From: Azospirillum rugosum
Lineage (GTDB): Bacteria > Pseudomonadota > Alphaproteobacteria > Azospirillales > Azospirillaceae
Length of the DNA stretch: 64,000 bases
Direction: 5' to 3'
NCBI RefSeq assembly: GCF_017876155.1
Contig: NZ_JAGINP010000010.1
Coordinates: 174,786-238,785 of the forward strand
Part shown: positions 7,729 to 16,770 of the stretch, piece by piece
Position numbering within the stretch: position 1 is the stretch's first letter
How the letters are laid out: every line of letters begins with the position of its first letter
Notes under the pieces: model-generated
Told to the model about the DNA's origin: nothing
Databases searched by the model: none
What the model saw: only the letters and a program-made list of their open reading frames with translations
Made by a program: the position numbers and the translations under genes

Positions 7729-8694
7729 TCAATCCTGGGAAGGCGACGGTTCGCCGACCGCGCGCGCGAAAGCGGCGGACGCGCTGTCGAACGGGTTCAG
7801 CCACTCGCGATGCCGGGCGAAATGCACGGCCAGCAGGTCGATGAAGGTCCGCACCTTGGTGGACAGGTGGTCACGGTGCGGGTAGATGGCGTTGATGGCG
7901 AACTCCAGCGGGCGATAGGTCGGCAGCAGCTGGCGCAGGGCGCCGCTGCGCAGGTCGTCCAGCACGATGAAGCTCGGCAGCAGCAGCAACCCCTCGCCGC
8001 TCAGCGCGACCAGCCGCATTGTCTCCCCGCTGTTGGTCACCAGATTGCCGGACACCCGCACGGACACATCCGTCTTGTCCGGCCCTGTGAAGCGCCAATC
8101 GTTGCCGAACGGGTAATGGCTGTAGCGCAGGCAATTGTGCCGGGCCAGCTCCTCCAGGCTCTGCGGCACCCCGTGCTTCTCCAGATAGGCCGGCGCCGCG
8201 CACAGCACGTGCCGCCAGGGCGTCAGCCGCCGGCAGATCAGGCTCGCGTTCTGCGGCTGCAAGGGGTGCACCGCCAGATCGAACCCCTCGTCCACGATGT
8301 CCACCGAAGCCTCGCCGATGGTCAGCTCCACGGACACCGCCGGGTACCGCGCGACGAAGTCGCTGATCGCCGGCGCGATGAAGCGCGCCAGGTGGGTGCC
8401 GACGTGCAGGCGCAGCGTTCCCCGGGGCGTCGCGTTCAGCGCCACGGCCAGTTCGTCGGCGGCCTCAAGCTCCGCAAGGATGCCGACGCAACGGTCGTAG
8501 TAGGCCCGCCCGGCGTCGGTCAGGCTGACCCGCCGCGTGGTCCGGTTCAGCAAGCGGACCGCCAGCCGGTCCTCCAGCGCCTGGACGTGGTTGCTGACCA
8601 TGGTGACGGACAGGTTCAGGCGCCGCGCCGCCGCGGAAAAGCCGCCGCACTCCACCACCCGCACAAAGGCCGTCAGGCTCGTCAGCCGGTCCAC
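7729..8694 (-). CDS. LysR-family regulator of the EmrAB efflux genes
   Basis: About 321 residues. The N-terminal winged helix (D-R-L-T-S-L-T-A-F-V-R-V-V-E-C-G-G-F-S-A-A-A) and the LysR effector domain are complete. The GTG at 8694 is chosen because GGAGG lies just upstream; the frame extends to 8790 but without helix-turn-helix similarity. It is divergent from the membrane-fusion and MFS genes, a common arrangement in which the LysR protein responds to a transported drug or phenolic compound. A perfect inverted repeat (8724-8744) lies between them. The C-terminus has a longer than usual basic/Ala tail. Confidence 0.9.
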   Translation of the reverse strand: MDRLTSLTAFVRVVECGGFSAAARRLNLSVTMVSNHVQALEDRLAVRLLNRTTRRVSLTDAGRAYYDRCVGILAELEAADELAVALNATPRGTLRLHVGTHLARFIAPAISDFVARYPAVSVELTIGEASVDIVDEGFDLAVHPLQPQNASLICRRLTPWRHVLCAAPAYLEKHGVPQSLEELARHNCLRYSHYPFGNDWRFTGPDKTDVSVRVSGNLVTNSGETMRLVALSGEGLLLLPSFIVLDDLRSGALRQLLPTYRPLEFAINAIYPHRDHLSTKVRTFIDLLAVHFARHREWLNPFDSASAAFARAVGEPSPSQD

Positions 8695-8723
8695 GCGTCC
8701 TCCGCTTCGCCGTTCCGGCCCGA

Positions 8724-8744
8724 TTATCCACCCAGGCTGGATAA
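8724..8744. promoter_or_regulatory. Perfect inverted repeat, probable LysR operator
   Basis: TTATCCA-N7-TGGATAA, with perfect 7-bp arms, located 30 bp upstream of the LysR start and about 110 bp upstream of the efflux operon. It is the only strong dyad in the divergent region, so it is a good candidate operator controlling both directions. Confidence 0.55.
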
Positions 8745-8853
8745 ACTTTCCAGACTTTCCGGAATTCTCACCTCGCCGCACCCGCCCCATCCTGACTGTG
8801 CGGACCGGGATGGCTCAGCCCCCCGGCTTTGCCGCAGAACAGGACGGGGTGCG

Positions 8854-9999
8854 ATGGTCGAACTCACTCACGATGGCAGGCACGGCGGCACGGCCGAGGC
8901 GCCGCGCACGGCGGTCGAACGCACGGCAATCAGGCGCCCGGCGCTCAAGCGCGCCGCGCTGGCGCTGGTCCTCCTCGGCGGCGTTGCGGCCGCGGGCTTC
9001 GCCGGGCACCGCTACTGGACCGTCGGCCGGTATCTGGAAACCACCGACGACGCCTACGTCAAGGCCGACCACACGGTGATCGCCCCGAAGGTGTCCGGCT
9101 ACATCGCCGAGGTCCTGGTCCAGGACAACGAGCGCGTCACCGCCGGCCAGCCGCTGGCCCGCATCGACGACCGCGACTTCCGCGTGGCGCTGGACCAGGC
9201 GCAGGCGGACCTGGAGATGGCGGAGGCGGCGATCAGCAACCTGGACGCCCAGATCGTGCTGCAGCGGTCGCTGATCGAGCAGGAGAAGGCCGACGTGGCG
9301 GCGAGCGAGGTCGCTCTCGCCTTTGCGCAGAAGGACAACGCCCGCTACAGCGACCTGATGCAGACCGGCTACGGCACGACGCAGCGGGCGCAGCAGGCCG
9401 AGGCGACGCTGGGCCAGGCGCAGGCCAAGCTGCGCGGCGACCGCGCCGCCCTGGTCGCCGCGCAGGACAGGATCAATGTGCTGGCCACCGAACGCGGCAA
9501 GGCCGAAGCGCAACGCGACCGCAGTCGCGGCGCCTTGGAGCAGGCGCGGCTGAACCTGTCCTACACGGTCATCGCCGCCCCGATCTCCGGCACGGTGGGC
9601 GCCCGCTCGTTGCGGGTCGGACAGTATGTGCAGACCGGCACGCAGCTGATGGCCGTGGTGCCGCTGCAGGCGGTCTACGTCGTCGCGAACTTCAAGGAAA
9701 CCCAGCTGACCCACGTCCACGCCGGGCAGCCGGTGGAGATCGCGGTCGACGGCTTTCCCGGCGTGGAGCTGAAGGGCCATGTGGACGGCCTGTCGCCGGC
9801 CAGCGGTTTGGAATTCGCCCTGCTGCCGCCGGACAACGCGACCGGCAACTTCACCAAGATCGTGCAGCGCATTCCCGTGAAGATCCTTCTCGATCCGGGT
9901 CCTCTGTCGGGCCTTCTGCGCCCCGGCATGTCGGTCGAACCGACCATCGACACCCGCGGCACGGCCGGGACACGGGACGCGGCAACGTCCGCAAATTGA
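8854..9999 (+). CDS. emrA: HlyD/EmrA-type membrane fusion protein
   Basis: About 381 residues. One N-terminal membrane anchor (residues about 31-53) is followed by a lipoyl/biotin-like half motif (T-T-D-D-A-Y-V-K-A-D-H). A long coiled-coil hairpin comes next (about 100-220), then the second lipoyl half (V-I-A-A-P-I-S-G-T-V-G) and a beta-barrel. It is the periplasmic adaptor of an EmrAB-type drug efflux system, linking the DHA2 transporter encoded immediately downstream to an outer-membrane channel not present here. The ATG at 8854 starts just before the cytoplasmic leader and membrane anchor. The frame upstream overlaps the LysR promoter region and is not coding. Confidence 0.92.
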   Translation: MVELTHDGRHGGTAEAPRTAVERTAIRRPALKRAALALVLLGGVAAAGFAGHRYWTVGRYLETTDDAYVKADHTVIAPKVSGYIAEVLVQDNERVTAGQPLARIDDRDFRVALDQAQADLEMAEAAISNLDAQIVLQRSLIEQEKADVAASEVALAFAQKDNARYSDLMQTGYGTTQRAQQAEATLGQAQAKLRGDRAALVAAQDRINVLATERGKAEAQRDRSRGALEQARLNLSYTVIAAPISGTVGARSLRVGQYVQTGTQLMAVVPLQAVYVVANFKETQLTHVHAGQPVEIAVDGFPGVELKGHVDGLSPASGLEFALLPPDNATGNFTKIVQRIPVKILLDPGPLSGLLRPGMSVEPTIDTRGTAGTRDAATSAN

Positions 10000-10036
10000 C
10001 GGCCGCCCCACCCTCCTCATCACAAGGACCATAGCC

Positions 10037-11611
10037 ATGTCCACCCCCGCCGCGGCCGATACCGCCGGCACCGCATCCACCCGGAACTGGCTCGCCGTGA
10101 TCGGCTCGACGCTGGGCGCGTTCATGGCGGTGCTGAACATCCAGATCGTCAACGCCTCGCTCGCCGACATCCAGGGCGCCATCGGCGCCGGCATCGACGA
10201 AGGCGGCTGGATTTCCACCGCCTATCTGGTGGCCGAGATCATCGTGATTCCCCTGAGCGGCTGGCTGGCTCAGATCTTCTCCATCCGCCGCTACCTGCTG
10301 GTCAACGCGGTGCTATTCCTGCTGTTCTCGGTCCTCTGCGCCTTCGCGGCGAACCTGGAGCAGATGATCGTCCTGCGGGCGATCCAGGGCTTCTGCGGCG
10401 GCGTGCTGATCCCGATGGCCTTCACCATCATCATCACGCTCCTGCCCAAGGCCAAGCAGTCCGTCGGGCTCGCCCTGTTCGCCCTGTCGGCGACCTTCGC
10501 CCCGGCGATCGGGCCGACCATCGGCGGCTATCTGACGGAGAATTGGGGCTGGCAGTACATCTTCTACGTCAACCTGATCCCCGGCGCCGTGATGGTCGGC
10601 CTGCTGGCCTTCTCGCTGGACCCCGCGCCCATGAAGCTGGCCCTGCTGAAGACGGGCGACTGGCCGGGCATCGTCACGATGGCGGTCGGGCTCGGCGCGT
10701 TGCAGACGGTGCTGGAGGAAGGCAACAAGGAGGACTGGTTCGGCTCCCCCTTCATCCTGCGGCTGAGCATCGTCGCGGCGGTGTCCCTGGGGCTGTTCCT
10801 GTGGATCGAGCTGCACAGCGCCCGGCCGCTGCTGAACCTGCGGCTGCTGGTGCGGCGCAACTTCAGCTTCGGCATCGTGGCGAACTTCATGCTGGGCGTG
10901 GCGCTCTACGGGTCCGTCTTCGTGATGCCCGTCTACCTGTCGCGCATCCAGGGCTACAACGCGGAGCAGATCGGCGGCGTGCTGGCCTGGACCGGGCTGC
11001 CGCAGCTTCTGCTGATCCCGCTGGTGCCGCGGCTGATGAAGCGGTTCGACGCGCGGCTGCTGATCGCCGTCGGCTTCGCGCTGTTCGCCGGCAGCGCCTT
11101 CATGAACATCGCCATGACCGCCTCCTATGCCGCCGACCAGCTGTTGATCCCGAACATCGTCCGCGCCGTCGGGCAGGCGCTGGTCTTCGCGCCGCTGTCG
11201 GCGGTGGCGACCGCCGGCATCGAGACGGAGAACGCGGGCTCCGCCTCCGGCCTGTTCAACATGATGCGCAACCTGGGCGGTGCGGTGGGCATCGCCCTGC
11301 TGCAAACCTTTCTGACGAAGCGGGAGCAGTTCCACTCCAACATCCTGTCGCACGCGGTCTCGCTGTTCGAGCCGGCGACCGTCGCCCGTATCGAGCAGCT
11401 GACCCGGTACTTCCAATCGCACGGCATCACCGACCCGATCGATGCAGGGCGCCGCGCCTATGTCGCCATCGGCGCGGTGGTGCGCAAACAGGCCTTCGTC
11501 ATGGCGTTCAGCGATGCCTTTTTCCTGCTGGGCGTCGCCCTGCTCGTCGCCCTGGTCGCAACCCTGCTGTTGAAGAAGCCGGAGCATCTGAGCGCCGGCG
11601 GCGCACACTGA
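10037..11611 (+). CDS. emrB: DHA2-family MFS multidrug efflux transporter
   Basis: About 524 residues with around 14 hydrophobic segments, the size and layout of EmrB-type DHA2 transporters. It shows the start typical of the family (a hydrophobic helix followed by N-I-Q-I-V-N-A-S-L-A-D-I-Q-G), motif-A-like G-W-L-A-Q-I-F-S-I-R-R after helix 2, and G-P-T-I-G-G-Y in helix 5 (motif C). It is expected in the inner membrane, exporting drugs or phenolics by proton antiport with the EmrA-like adaptor. It starts 37 nt after emrA, with AAGGA upstream, in one operon under the divergent LysR protein. Confidence 0.93.
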   Translation: MSTPAAADTAGTASTRNWLAVIGSTLGAFMAVLNIQIVNASLADIQGAIGAGIDEGGWISTAYLVAEIIVIPLSGWLAQIFSIRRYLLVNAVLFLLFSVLCAFAANLEQMIVLRAIQGFCGGVLIPMAFTIIITLLPKAKQSVGLALFALSATFAPAIGPTIGGYLTENWGWQYIFYVNLIPGAVMVGLLAFSLDPAPMKLALLKTGDWPGIVTMAVGLGALQTVLEEGNKEDWFGSPFILRLSIVAAVSLGLFLWIELHSARPLLNLRLLVRRNFSFGIVANFMLGVALYGSVFVMPVYLSRIQGYNAEQIGGVLAWTGLPQLLLIPLVPRLMKRFDARLLIAVGFALFAGSAFMNIAMTASYAADQLLIPNIVRAVGQALVFAPLSAVATAGIETENAGSASGLFNMMRNLGGAVGIALLQTFLTKREQFHSNILSHAVSLFEPATVARIEQLTRYFQSHGITDPIDAGRRAYVAIGAVVRKQAFVMAFSDAFFLLGVALLVALVATLLLKKPEHLSAGGAH

Positions 11612-11646
11612 GCAATGGTGTGCGTGCGAAAATCCGGAGGGATGCC

Positions 11647-12891
11647 ATGAAACACACGGTTTACCGATCAGCGACCGCCCGCTCCGGGCCTTTTGGGCCT
11701 TCCGGCAAGAGCAAGCGCCCTCCTCCGTCCCGTCCGGCGTCGATCGTGGATGTGGTGGAATGGCTGGCGGGCGATGACTGCCACAGCATGGACGAGGCGG
11801 CGTTCATCGCCGGGCTGGGACGGCGGTTGCGGGCCATCGGCCTGCCCATTGACCGGCTGACGCTCCACCTGCGCACGCTCCATCCGGAGATTCTGGGGCG
11901 CACGGTCGCCTGGGCTCCGAACGAACCCGTGGAGATCCACGACCGGGAGCACGGGATCGAGGCGTCCGCGGGCTTTCTCGGCAGCCCGGTGCGACGGGTG
12001 ATGGACACGGGCGAAACAATGGTGGTGCGGCCGAACGCCCTGCCGGACTCGTCCCCGCCCCTGATGGATGTCTTCGTTGGACGGGAGCTTGCCGAACTGC
12101 TGATCGTGCCGCTCAACACCGCCGACGGACCGGTCAGCGCCGCCGCCTTCGGCACGGTGCGGCCCCGCGGCTTCTCCGCAAGCGACCGCGCCGCCCTGGA
12201 CCGCATCCTGCCGGCATTGCGCAACGGGTGCGAGCTGCGCACCCTGCGCCAAGTGGAGTTGACGCTGCTGGACACCTACGTCGGCCCGGGAACGGCCCGG
12301 CGCATCCTAGCCGGCCACATCCGGCGCGGCCAAGTGGAGTCGCTGCGCACGGCGCTGATGCTGTGCGACATGCGCGGCTTCACGGACCTGTCGAACCGTT
12401 TGCCGGGCGCGCGCGTGCTGGAGTTGCTGGACCTGTATTTCGACCAGGTGCTGCCGGTCGTGGCCGACGCCGGGGGCGAGGTCCTGAAGTTCATGGGTGA
12501 TGCCGTCCTGGCCTTCTTCCCCGGCAACCCGCCGGAGGCGGCCTGCGCGACGGCGCTGCGCGCGGCCGAGGAGGTGTGTGCGCGGCTCGCCGCCTTCGCC
12601 ACGGCCGATCCGCCGCTCGCCGCGACCATCGCCCTGCATTACGGCGAGGTGAGCTACGGCAACATCGGTTCGGGCCGGCGGCTGGACTTCACGCTGATCG
12701 GGCCCGATGTGAACCTCGTCAGCCGCATCCAGGCCGTGGGCAGCCAAACCGGCCATCCGCTGCTGATGTCCCGGCGCTTCGCCGAACGGCTGCCGCCGGG
12801 CCGGGCCAAACCTGCGGGAAACTACAGCCTGAAAGGGTTCGCGGAGCCGGTCGACCTCTACGAACGGCCCGACCCCACGCCGGACCCGTGA
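11647..12891 (+). CDS. Class III adenylate/guanylate cyclase with N-terminal GAF-like sensor
   Basis: About 414 residues. The N-terminal half (residues about 30-205) resembles the sensor part of alphaproteobacterial adenylate cyclases (GAF-like). The C-terminal half is a class III cyclase catalytic domain: the metal-binding Asp is in C-D-M-R-G-F-T (Asp241), K-F-M-G-D (Lys281, second metal Asp285) is present, and I-G-P-D-V-N-L-V-S-R-I provides the transition-state Asn/Arg. It therefore likely makes cAMP and looks catalytically intact. The ATG at 11647 has GGAGG upstream. It lies 35 nt after the efflux gene and converges with a pseudo-receiver gene 6 nt away. Confidence 0.9.
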   Translation: MKHTVYRSATARSGPFGPSGKSKRPPPSRPASIVDVVEWLAGDDCHSMDEAAFIAGLGRRLRAIGLPIDRLTLHLRTLHPEILGRTVAWAPNEPVEIHDREHGIEASAGFLGSPVRRVMDTGETMVVRPNALPDSSPPLMDVFVGRELAELLIVPLNTADGPVSAAAFGTVRPRGFSASDRAALDRILPALRNGCELRTLRQVELTLLDTYVGPGTARRILAGHIRRGQVESLRTALMLCDMRGFTDLSNRLPGARVLELLDLYFDQVLPVVADAGGEVLKFMGDAVLAFFPGNPPEAACATALRAAEEVCARLAAFATADPPLAATIALHYGEVSYGNIGSGRRLDFTLIGPDVNLVSRIQAVGSQTGHPLLMSRRFAERLPPGRAKPAGNYSLKGFAEPVDLYERPDPTPDP

Positions 12892-12897
12892 GGACCA

Positions 12898-13329
12898 TCA
12901 GGAGGCGATGCGGCCCTGGTCCCGACAGCCCTTCAGGGCAGGTGCGTTCAGGCGCGGAACACCCTCTCCGCACGCCGAGGTGAGCGCGGTTTGGAGATCG
13001 TCGATGGAGAACGGCATTTCCAGGCACATCACGGAGCCCCATCGGACGCTGCCCGCCGGCAACGGCTGCGCGGACATGGCGACGATCCTGATCGGGTGAC
13101 GGAGCGCAAGGGCACGGAGTCCCTCGCGTCCCCCGACCATGTCGATGTTCACCAACAGTATGTCGGGCAGCATGTCGGGCAGCGTGTCGTGCAGGGACGC
13201 GTGCAGCTCCGTCGACGTGCGCACGATCCGGCCGACTCCGCCCCAGTGCCCGATCATGGCGTGCAGCCCCGACGCAACGGATGGGTGGGCCTCCGCGATC
13301 AGGACTGTGGCATTGGCGAGGATGGTCAT
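12898..13329 (-). CDS. Pseudo-receiver (response-regulator-like) protein
   Basis: About 143 residues, a stand-alone receiver-like fold. It starts V-L-I-A-E-A-H-P (usually E-D or D-D), with D-I-L-L-V-N-I-D-M at the beta-3 position, where the phospho-accepting Asp appears replaced by Asn. M-S-A follows at beta-4, where the conserved Ser/Thr is kept. At beta-5, C-L-E-M-P-F-S lacks the conserved Lys. It is therefore probably not phosphorylated in the usual way. It may work by protein contact. The ATG at 13329 is the first before the fold; upstream is noncoding. It is convergent with the adenylate cyclase, with 6 nt between stops. Confidence 0.72.
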   Translation of the reverse strand: MTILANATVLIAEAHPSVASGLHAMIGHWGGVGRIVRTSTELHASLHDTLPDMLPDILLVNIDMVGGREGLRALALRHPIRIVAMSAQPLPAGSVRWGSVMCLEMPFSIDDLQTALTSACGEGVPRLNAPALKGCRDQGRIAS

Positions 13330-13564
13330 GGTTGCCTCCCGAGCCCATCGGCTCGTTCGTCGGTGGACGATGTGCTGCCTTACCGGACGTTCCATCAGGA
13401 ACTGCGCGCATGATGGCACGCCCAACGACGGCGTCGATAGTGTCCGGCTTGGTAGGGCATGACCGGCGATCGCTGGGTAAGCCTGGACGTTGGTAGGATC
13501 GTCCCGCGCCCTGGCGACAGGTCGGGGTGGGCCATCGTTCGGCGACCGAAACCTATCGGTCGGT

Positions 13565-13786
13565 GCAGTCGATCGCGACCTGCGCGTGCCCGGGGCTCCC
13601 TCGATCTTTGCCGCCGGCGACACCGCACAGGCGGCGACGGACCTGCTCGGCGTGCCGACCGAGCCGTACCAACAGAAATCCGACGTGACCTGCCTCGACC
13701 TCGGAGCGGCGGGCGCGCTGTTCACCAGGGGTTGGGACCGCGTGGTCGAGATGACTGGCGGCCAAGCGAAGGCCACGACCCGAGAG
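13565..13786 (+). pseudogene. Relic of type II NADH dehydrogenase-like flavoprotein
   Basis: The plus strand reads V-D-R-D-L-R-V-P-G-A-P-S-I-F-A-A-G-D-T-A (the second FAD/NAD motif of NDH-2-type oxidoreductases). It jumps directly to D-L-L-G-V-P-T-E-P-Y, then V-T-C-L-D-L-G-A-A-G-A, F-T-R-G-W-D-R and V-E-M-T-G. The part normally between these blocks, and the whole N-terminus, are missing. It is a fragment with an internal deletion and no plausible start. Confidence 0.7.
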
Positions 13787-14143
13787 AATCACGACCAACC
13801 GGCTGAGCCCCAGCCTTTTTCCGTGTTCTGCTCCACCGGCCCGACACTCCGACCGCCAGCCGTCAATCGAATTGCGCACCATTGTCGGTCCGTTTCACAT
13901 AATCATACAATTCGAGCAAAATTATCATTCGAAGTCACGGCGGAGGTCTCCCGTCTGCTTTTTGAGCAGACATTCCCCTCACGTGAGTCAACATGAGTTT
14001 GTTGGAAATTATTTTGATTCTACGGTGAGTCATGAAGGCGTGTTTGTTCGACTTACTCAGGTATAAAAATGTCATTATTTGTGACCGATTCCTGAGTCCG
14101 CATGATAATTTCTGTTAACCATTGACGGTCACGGTACCATCCA
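13787..14143. other. AT-rich noncoding region upstream of cellulase gene
   Basis: 357 bp without a recognisable gene. The right half (about 13900-14130) is much richer in A/T than the surrounding DNA and probably holds the promoter of the GH5 gene at 14144. No convincing operator could be picked by eye. Confidence 0.4.
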
Positions 14144-16738
14144 ATGTCAATGACGCAGGGTTATCTCCCCATGGCTACCACCCAAAGTCTTGCGGCCACC
14201 CGGATCGTCGTGAACGCCTACGGCGCCTCGGCGGGCGGCGTCTGGCCCCATTTCCGCCTGATCGCAGACGGCAAGGACGTCGGGCAGAGCACGGCCGGTT
14301 CGGCCAGCCCGACGGCCTACAGCTTCGACACGCAGCTGACCGCCGGGCAGCCACACACCATCCAGGTCTATTTCGACAACGACGCCTACCTGAACGGGGA
14401 GGATCGGAATCTCGGGCTGAAGTCCATCGTCGTGAACGGCCACACGATGCTGCCGACCGACAGCGGCGTGACCTACGACCGCTTCGCGCTGGATGGGCAG
14501 GATGTGGTCGCCGGGCAGGAGGGCATGTGGTGGCAGGGCGCCATCGCCTTCACCGCCCCGGCCAGCGCCTTCGCCGCCACGCCGGCGGCCACCCCGGCAC
14601 CACCCCCGGCCGCGTCCGGCTCGACGATCAAGGTGAACGCCTCCGGCAGCCCGGCGGGCGGCGTGAACGCGCATTTCAAGCTGCTGGTGGACGGCCAGAA
14701 GGTCGGTGAGGCGACTGTCGGAACGACCGCCAAGGACTACAGCTTCACCGCCAATCTGACCGCCGACCAGGCCCACAAGGTCCAGATCCAGTACGACAAC
14801 GATGCCGTCATCAACGGCCAGGACCGCTCGCTCTACGTCAACACGGTCACTATCAACGGGCACGCGGTGAAGGCGACCGACGCCAACGTGTCCTACGACA
14901 AGGGCGCCCTGGACGGGAAGGACGTGGTCGCCGGCCAGTCCGGGATGTGGTGGAACGGCACGCTGGTGGTGAACGCCGAAAAGTCCTGGTTCCCCGGCTC
15001 CACCACCGTGCCGACTACCCCCACCGCCCCGACCTCGCCCACCCCGGCCGCGCCCACCCCGACCGCGCCGTCCCTGTCGGTGGACGGCGTCACGGTGACG
15101 GAGCCCGGCACCACCACCACGACGTCCGGCGGCGGGATCGCGTCCGGCTTCCTTCACACCAGCGGCAACCAGATCGTGGACAGCGCCGGGCACAACGTCC
15201 GGCTGACCGGCGTCAACTGGTTCGGATTCGAGACGGAGACCGGCGTTCCGCACGGGCTGTGGACGCGCGGCTACCAGGAGATGATGGGCCAGATGAAGTC
15301 GCTGGGCTTCAACGTGATCCGTCTGCCCTTCTCCGACAGCGCGCTGGCCGCCAGCCCCGGCGCCAACACCATCGACTATTCCAAAAATCCGGACCTCAGC
15401 GGCCTGTCCTCGCTGCAGGTCATGGACAAGATTGTCGATTACGCGGGCAAGATCGGCATGAAGATCATCCTGGACCACCACCGCTCCAGCACCGGCAACT
15501 CGGCCAACGAGAACGGACTCTGGTACGACAGCCAGTATCCGGAAGCGAAGATGATCGAGAACTGGAAGATGCTGGCCCAGCGCTACAAGGGCAACGACAC
15601 CGTCATCGGCGCCGACCTGCACAACGAACCGCACGGCCCCGCGACCTGGGGCGACAACGGCGCCAACGACTGGGCGCACGCGGCGGAGCGCATCGGCAAC
15701 GCCATCCAGTCCGTCAACAAGGACTGGCTGATGATCGTCGAGGGGACGGAGGTCTACAACAACCAGTGGGACTGGTGGGGAGGCAATCTGCGCGGGGCCA
15801 AGGCCTACGACGTGCAGTTCAACACGCCGGACAAGCTGGTATATTCCGTCCACTCCTACGGGCCGTCGCTGCACACGCAGTCCTGGTTCCAGGACTCGGC
15901 CTATCCCAACAACCTGCCGGGCGTCTACACGGACAACTGGGGCTGGCTGATGCGGGACAACAAGCATCCCGTGCTGGTGGGCGAGTTCGGCGCCTACATG
16001 CAGACCACCGCCGACCAGCAGTACATGGCCAAGCTGACCCAGTACATGAACGGCGACCTGGACGGCAACGGCACGCTGGACCTGGGCGCCGGCAAGCAGG
16101 GGGCGAGCTGGACCTACTGGTCCTGGAACCCGAACTCCGGCGATACCGGCGGCATCCTGACCGACGACTGGAAGACGGTGGACGCTACCAAGTATAACGC
16201 CATCAAGGGCGCGCTGTACAACGGCACCTCCACGACCACCGTTACGCCGGGCCAGACCGACGCTGTCTTCACGATCAAGCTGTCGCAGGCCGCGGCCAAT
16301 GCGGTGACCGTGAACTACACGACGGTGGACGGCACCGCCAAGGCCGGGTCCGACTATAAGGCGGCCAGCGGGTCGGTGACCTTCAACGCCGGGGAGACCG
16401 CCAAGCAGGTCAAGGTAACCGTTCTGGGCGACACGGCGACGGAGGGCACGGAGACCTTCGGGCTGAAGCTTTCCGCGGCGACCAACGCCACCATCAGCAC
16501 CACCCAGGGCACCGGCACCATCACGGAAGCCGCGAAGGCCGCGGCCCTGTCGCTGTCCGACGACGGCGTCGACCTGTGGGCGACGGTGGCCGCGCGTCCG
16601 GCGGACACGACGGTCGCCTCCGCGTCCCTTCCGGTCACCCCCGTCGCCGATCCGGCGGAGATGGCGTCCGGCTTCAACCCCCACCATCCCCACGACTGGA
16701 GCGACCACGCGGCCTGGCACCACCAGGACGCCGCCTGA
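14144..16738 (+). CDS. GH5 endoglucanase with two N-terminal CBMs and C-terminal Calx-beta domain
   Basis: About 864 residues. Two similar N-terminal modules (about 20-145 and 160-280) end in M-W-W and resemble Ca2+-dependent xylan-binding modules (CBM60/36-like). A Pro/Thr linker follows. The GH5 domain (about 335-690) has acid/base Glu495 in H-N-E-P and nucleophile Glu614 in G-E-F-G. A Calx-beta module comes next (about 700-800; V-N-Y-T-T-V-D-G-T-A, then S-D-Y). The last 60 residues end in a His-rich tail. It likely cleaves beta-1,4-glucan. No N-terminal signal peptide is visible; the Calx-beta module and acidic repeats suggest type I secretion by a C-terminal signal (inference). The start may be 14144 or ATG 14171. 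Adjacent to the exopolysaccharide operon. Confidence 0.88.
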   Translation: MSMTQGYLPMATTQSLAATRIVVNAYGASAGGVWPHFRLIADGKDVGQSTAGSASPTAYSFDTQLTAGQPHTIQVYFDNDAYLNGEDRNLGLKSIVVNGHTMLPTDSGVTYDRFALDGQDVVAGQEGMWWQGAIAFTAPASAFAATPAATPAPPPAASGSTIKVNASGSPAGGVNAHFKLLVDGQKVGEATVGTTAKDYSFTANLTADQAHKVQIQYDNDAVINGQDRSLYVNTVTINGHAVKATDANVSYDKGALDGKDVVAGQSGMWWNGTLVVNAEKSWFPGSTTVPTTPTAPTSPTPAAPTPTAPSLSVDGVTVTEPGTTTTTSGGGIASGFLHTSGNQIVDSAGHNVRLTGVNWFGFETETGVPHGLWTRGYQEMMGQMKSLGFNVIRLPFSDSALAASPGANTIDYSKNPDLSGLSSLQVMDKIVDYAGKIGMKIILDHHRSSTGNSANENGLWYDSQYPEAKMIENWKMLAQRYKGNDTVIGADLHNEPHGPATWGDNGANDWAHAAERIGNAIQSVNKDWLMIVEGTEVYNNQWDWWGGNLRGAKAYDVQFNTPDKLVYSVHSYGPSLHTQSWFQDSAYPNNLPGVYTDNWGWLMRDNKHPVLVGEFGAYMQTTADQQYMAKLTQYMNGDLDGNGTLDLGAGKQGASWTYWSWNPNSGDTGGILTDDWKTVDATKYNAIKGALYNGTSTTTVTPGQTDAVFTIKLSQAAANAVTVNYTTVDGTAKAGSDYKAASGSVTFNAGETAKQVKVTVLGDTATEGTETFGLKLSAATNATISTTQGTGTITEAAKAAALSLSDDGVDLWATVAARPADTTVASASLPVTPVADPAEMASGFNPHHPHDWSDHAAWHHQDAA

Positions 16739-16770
16739 CGGTCCGGCCTCCAAAGGGTGTCCGCCCCGCC

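Noticed and set aside
7675..8853. Long upstream extension of the EmrA-like frame
   Set aside because: It runs antisense through the LysR gene; the real start is the ATG at 8854 before the membrane anchor.
10313..11608. Long antisense frame opposite the MFS transporter
   Set aside because: His/Gln/Arg/Asp-rich composition typical of the antisense of a hydrophobic GC-rich gene.
13160..13196. Short direct repeats resembling a mini-repeat array
   Set aside because: They lie inside the pseudo-receiver gene and encode D-T-L-P-D-M-L-P-D-I; there are no spacers, so this is not a CRISPR array.
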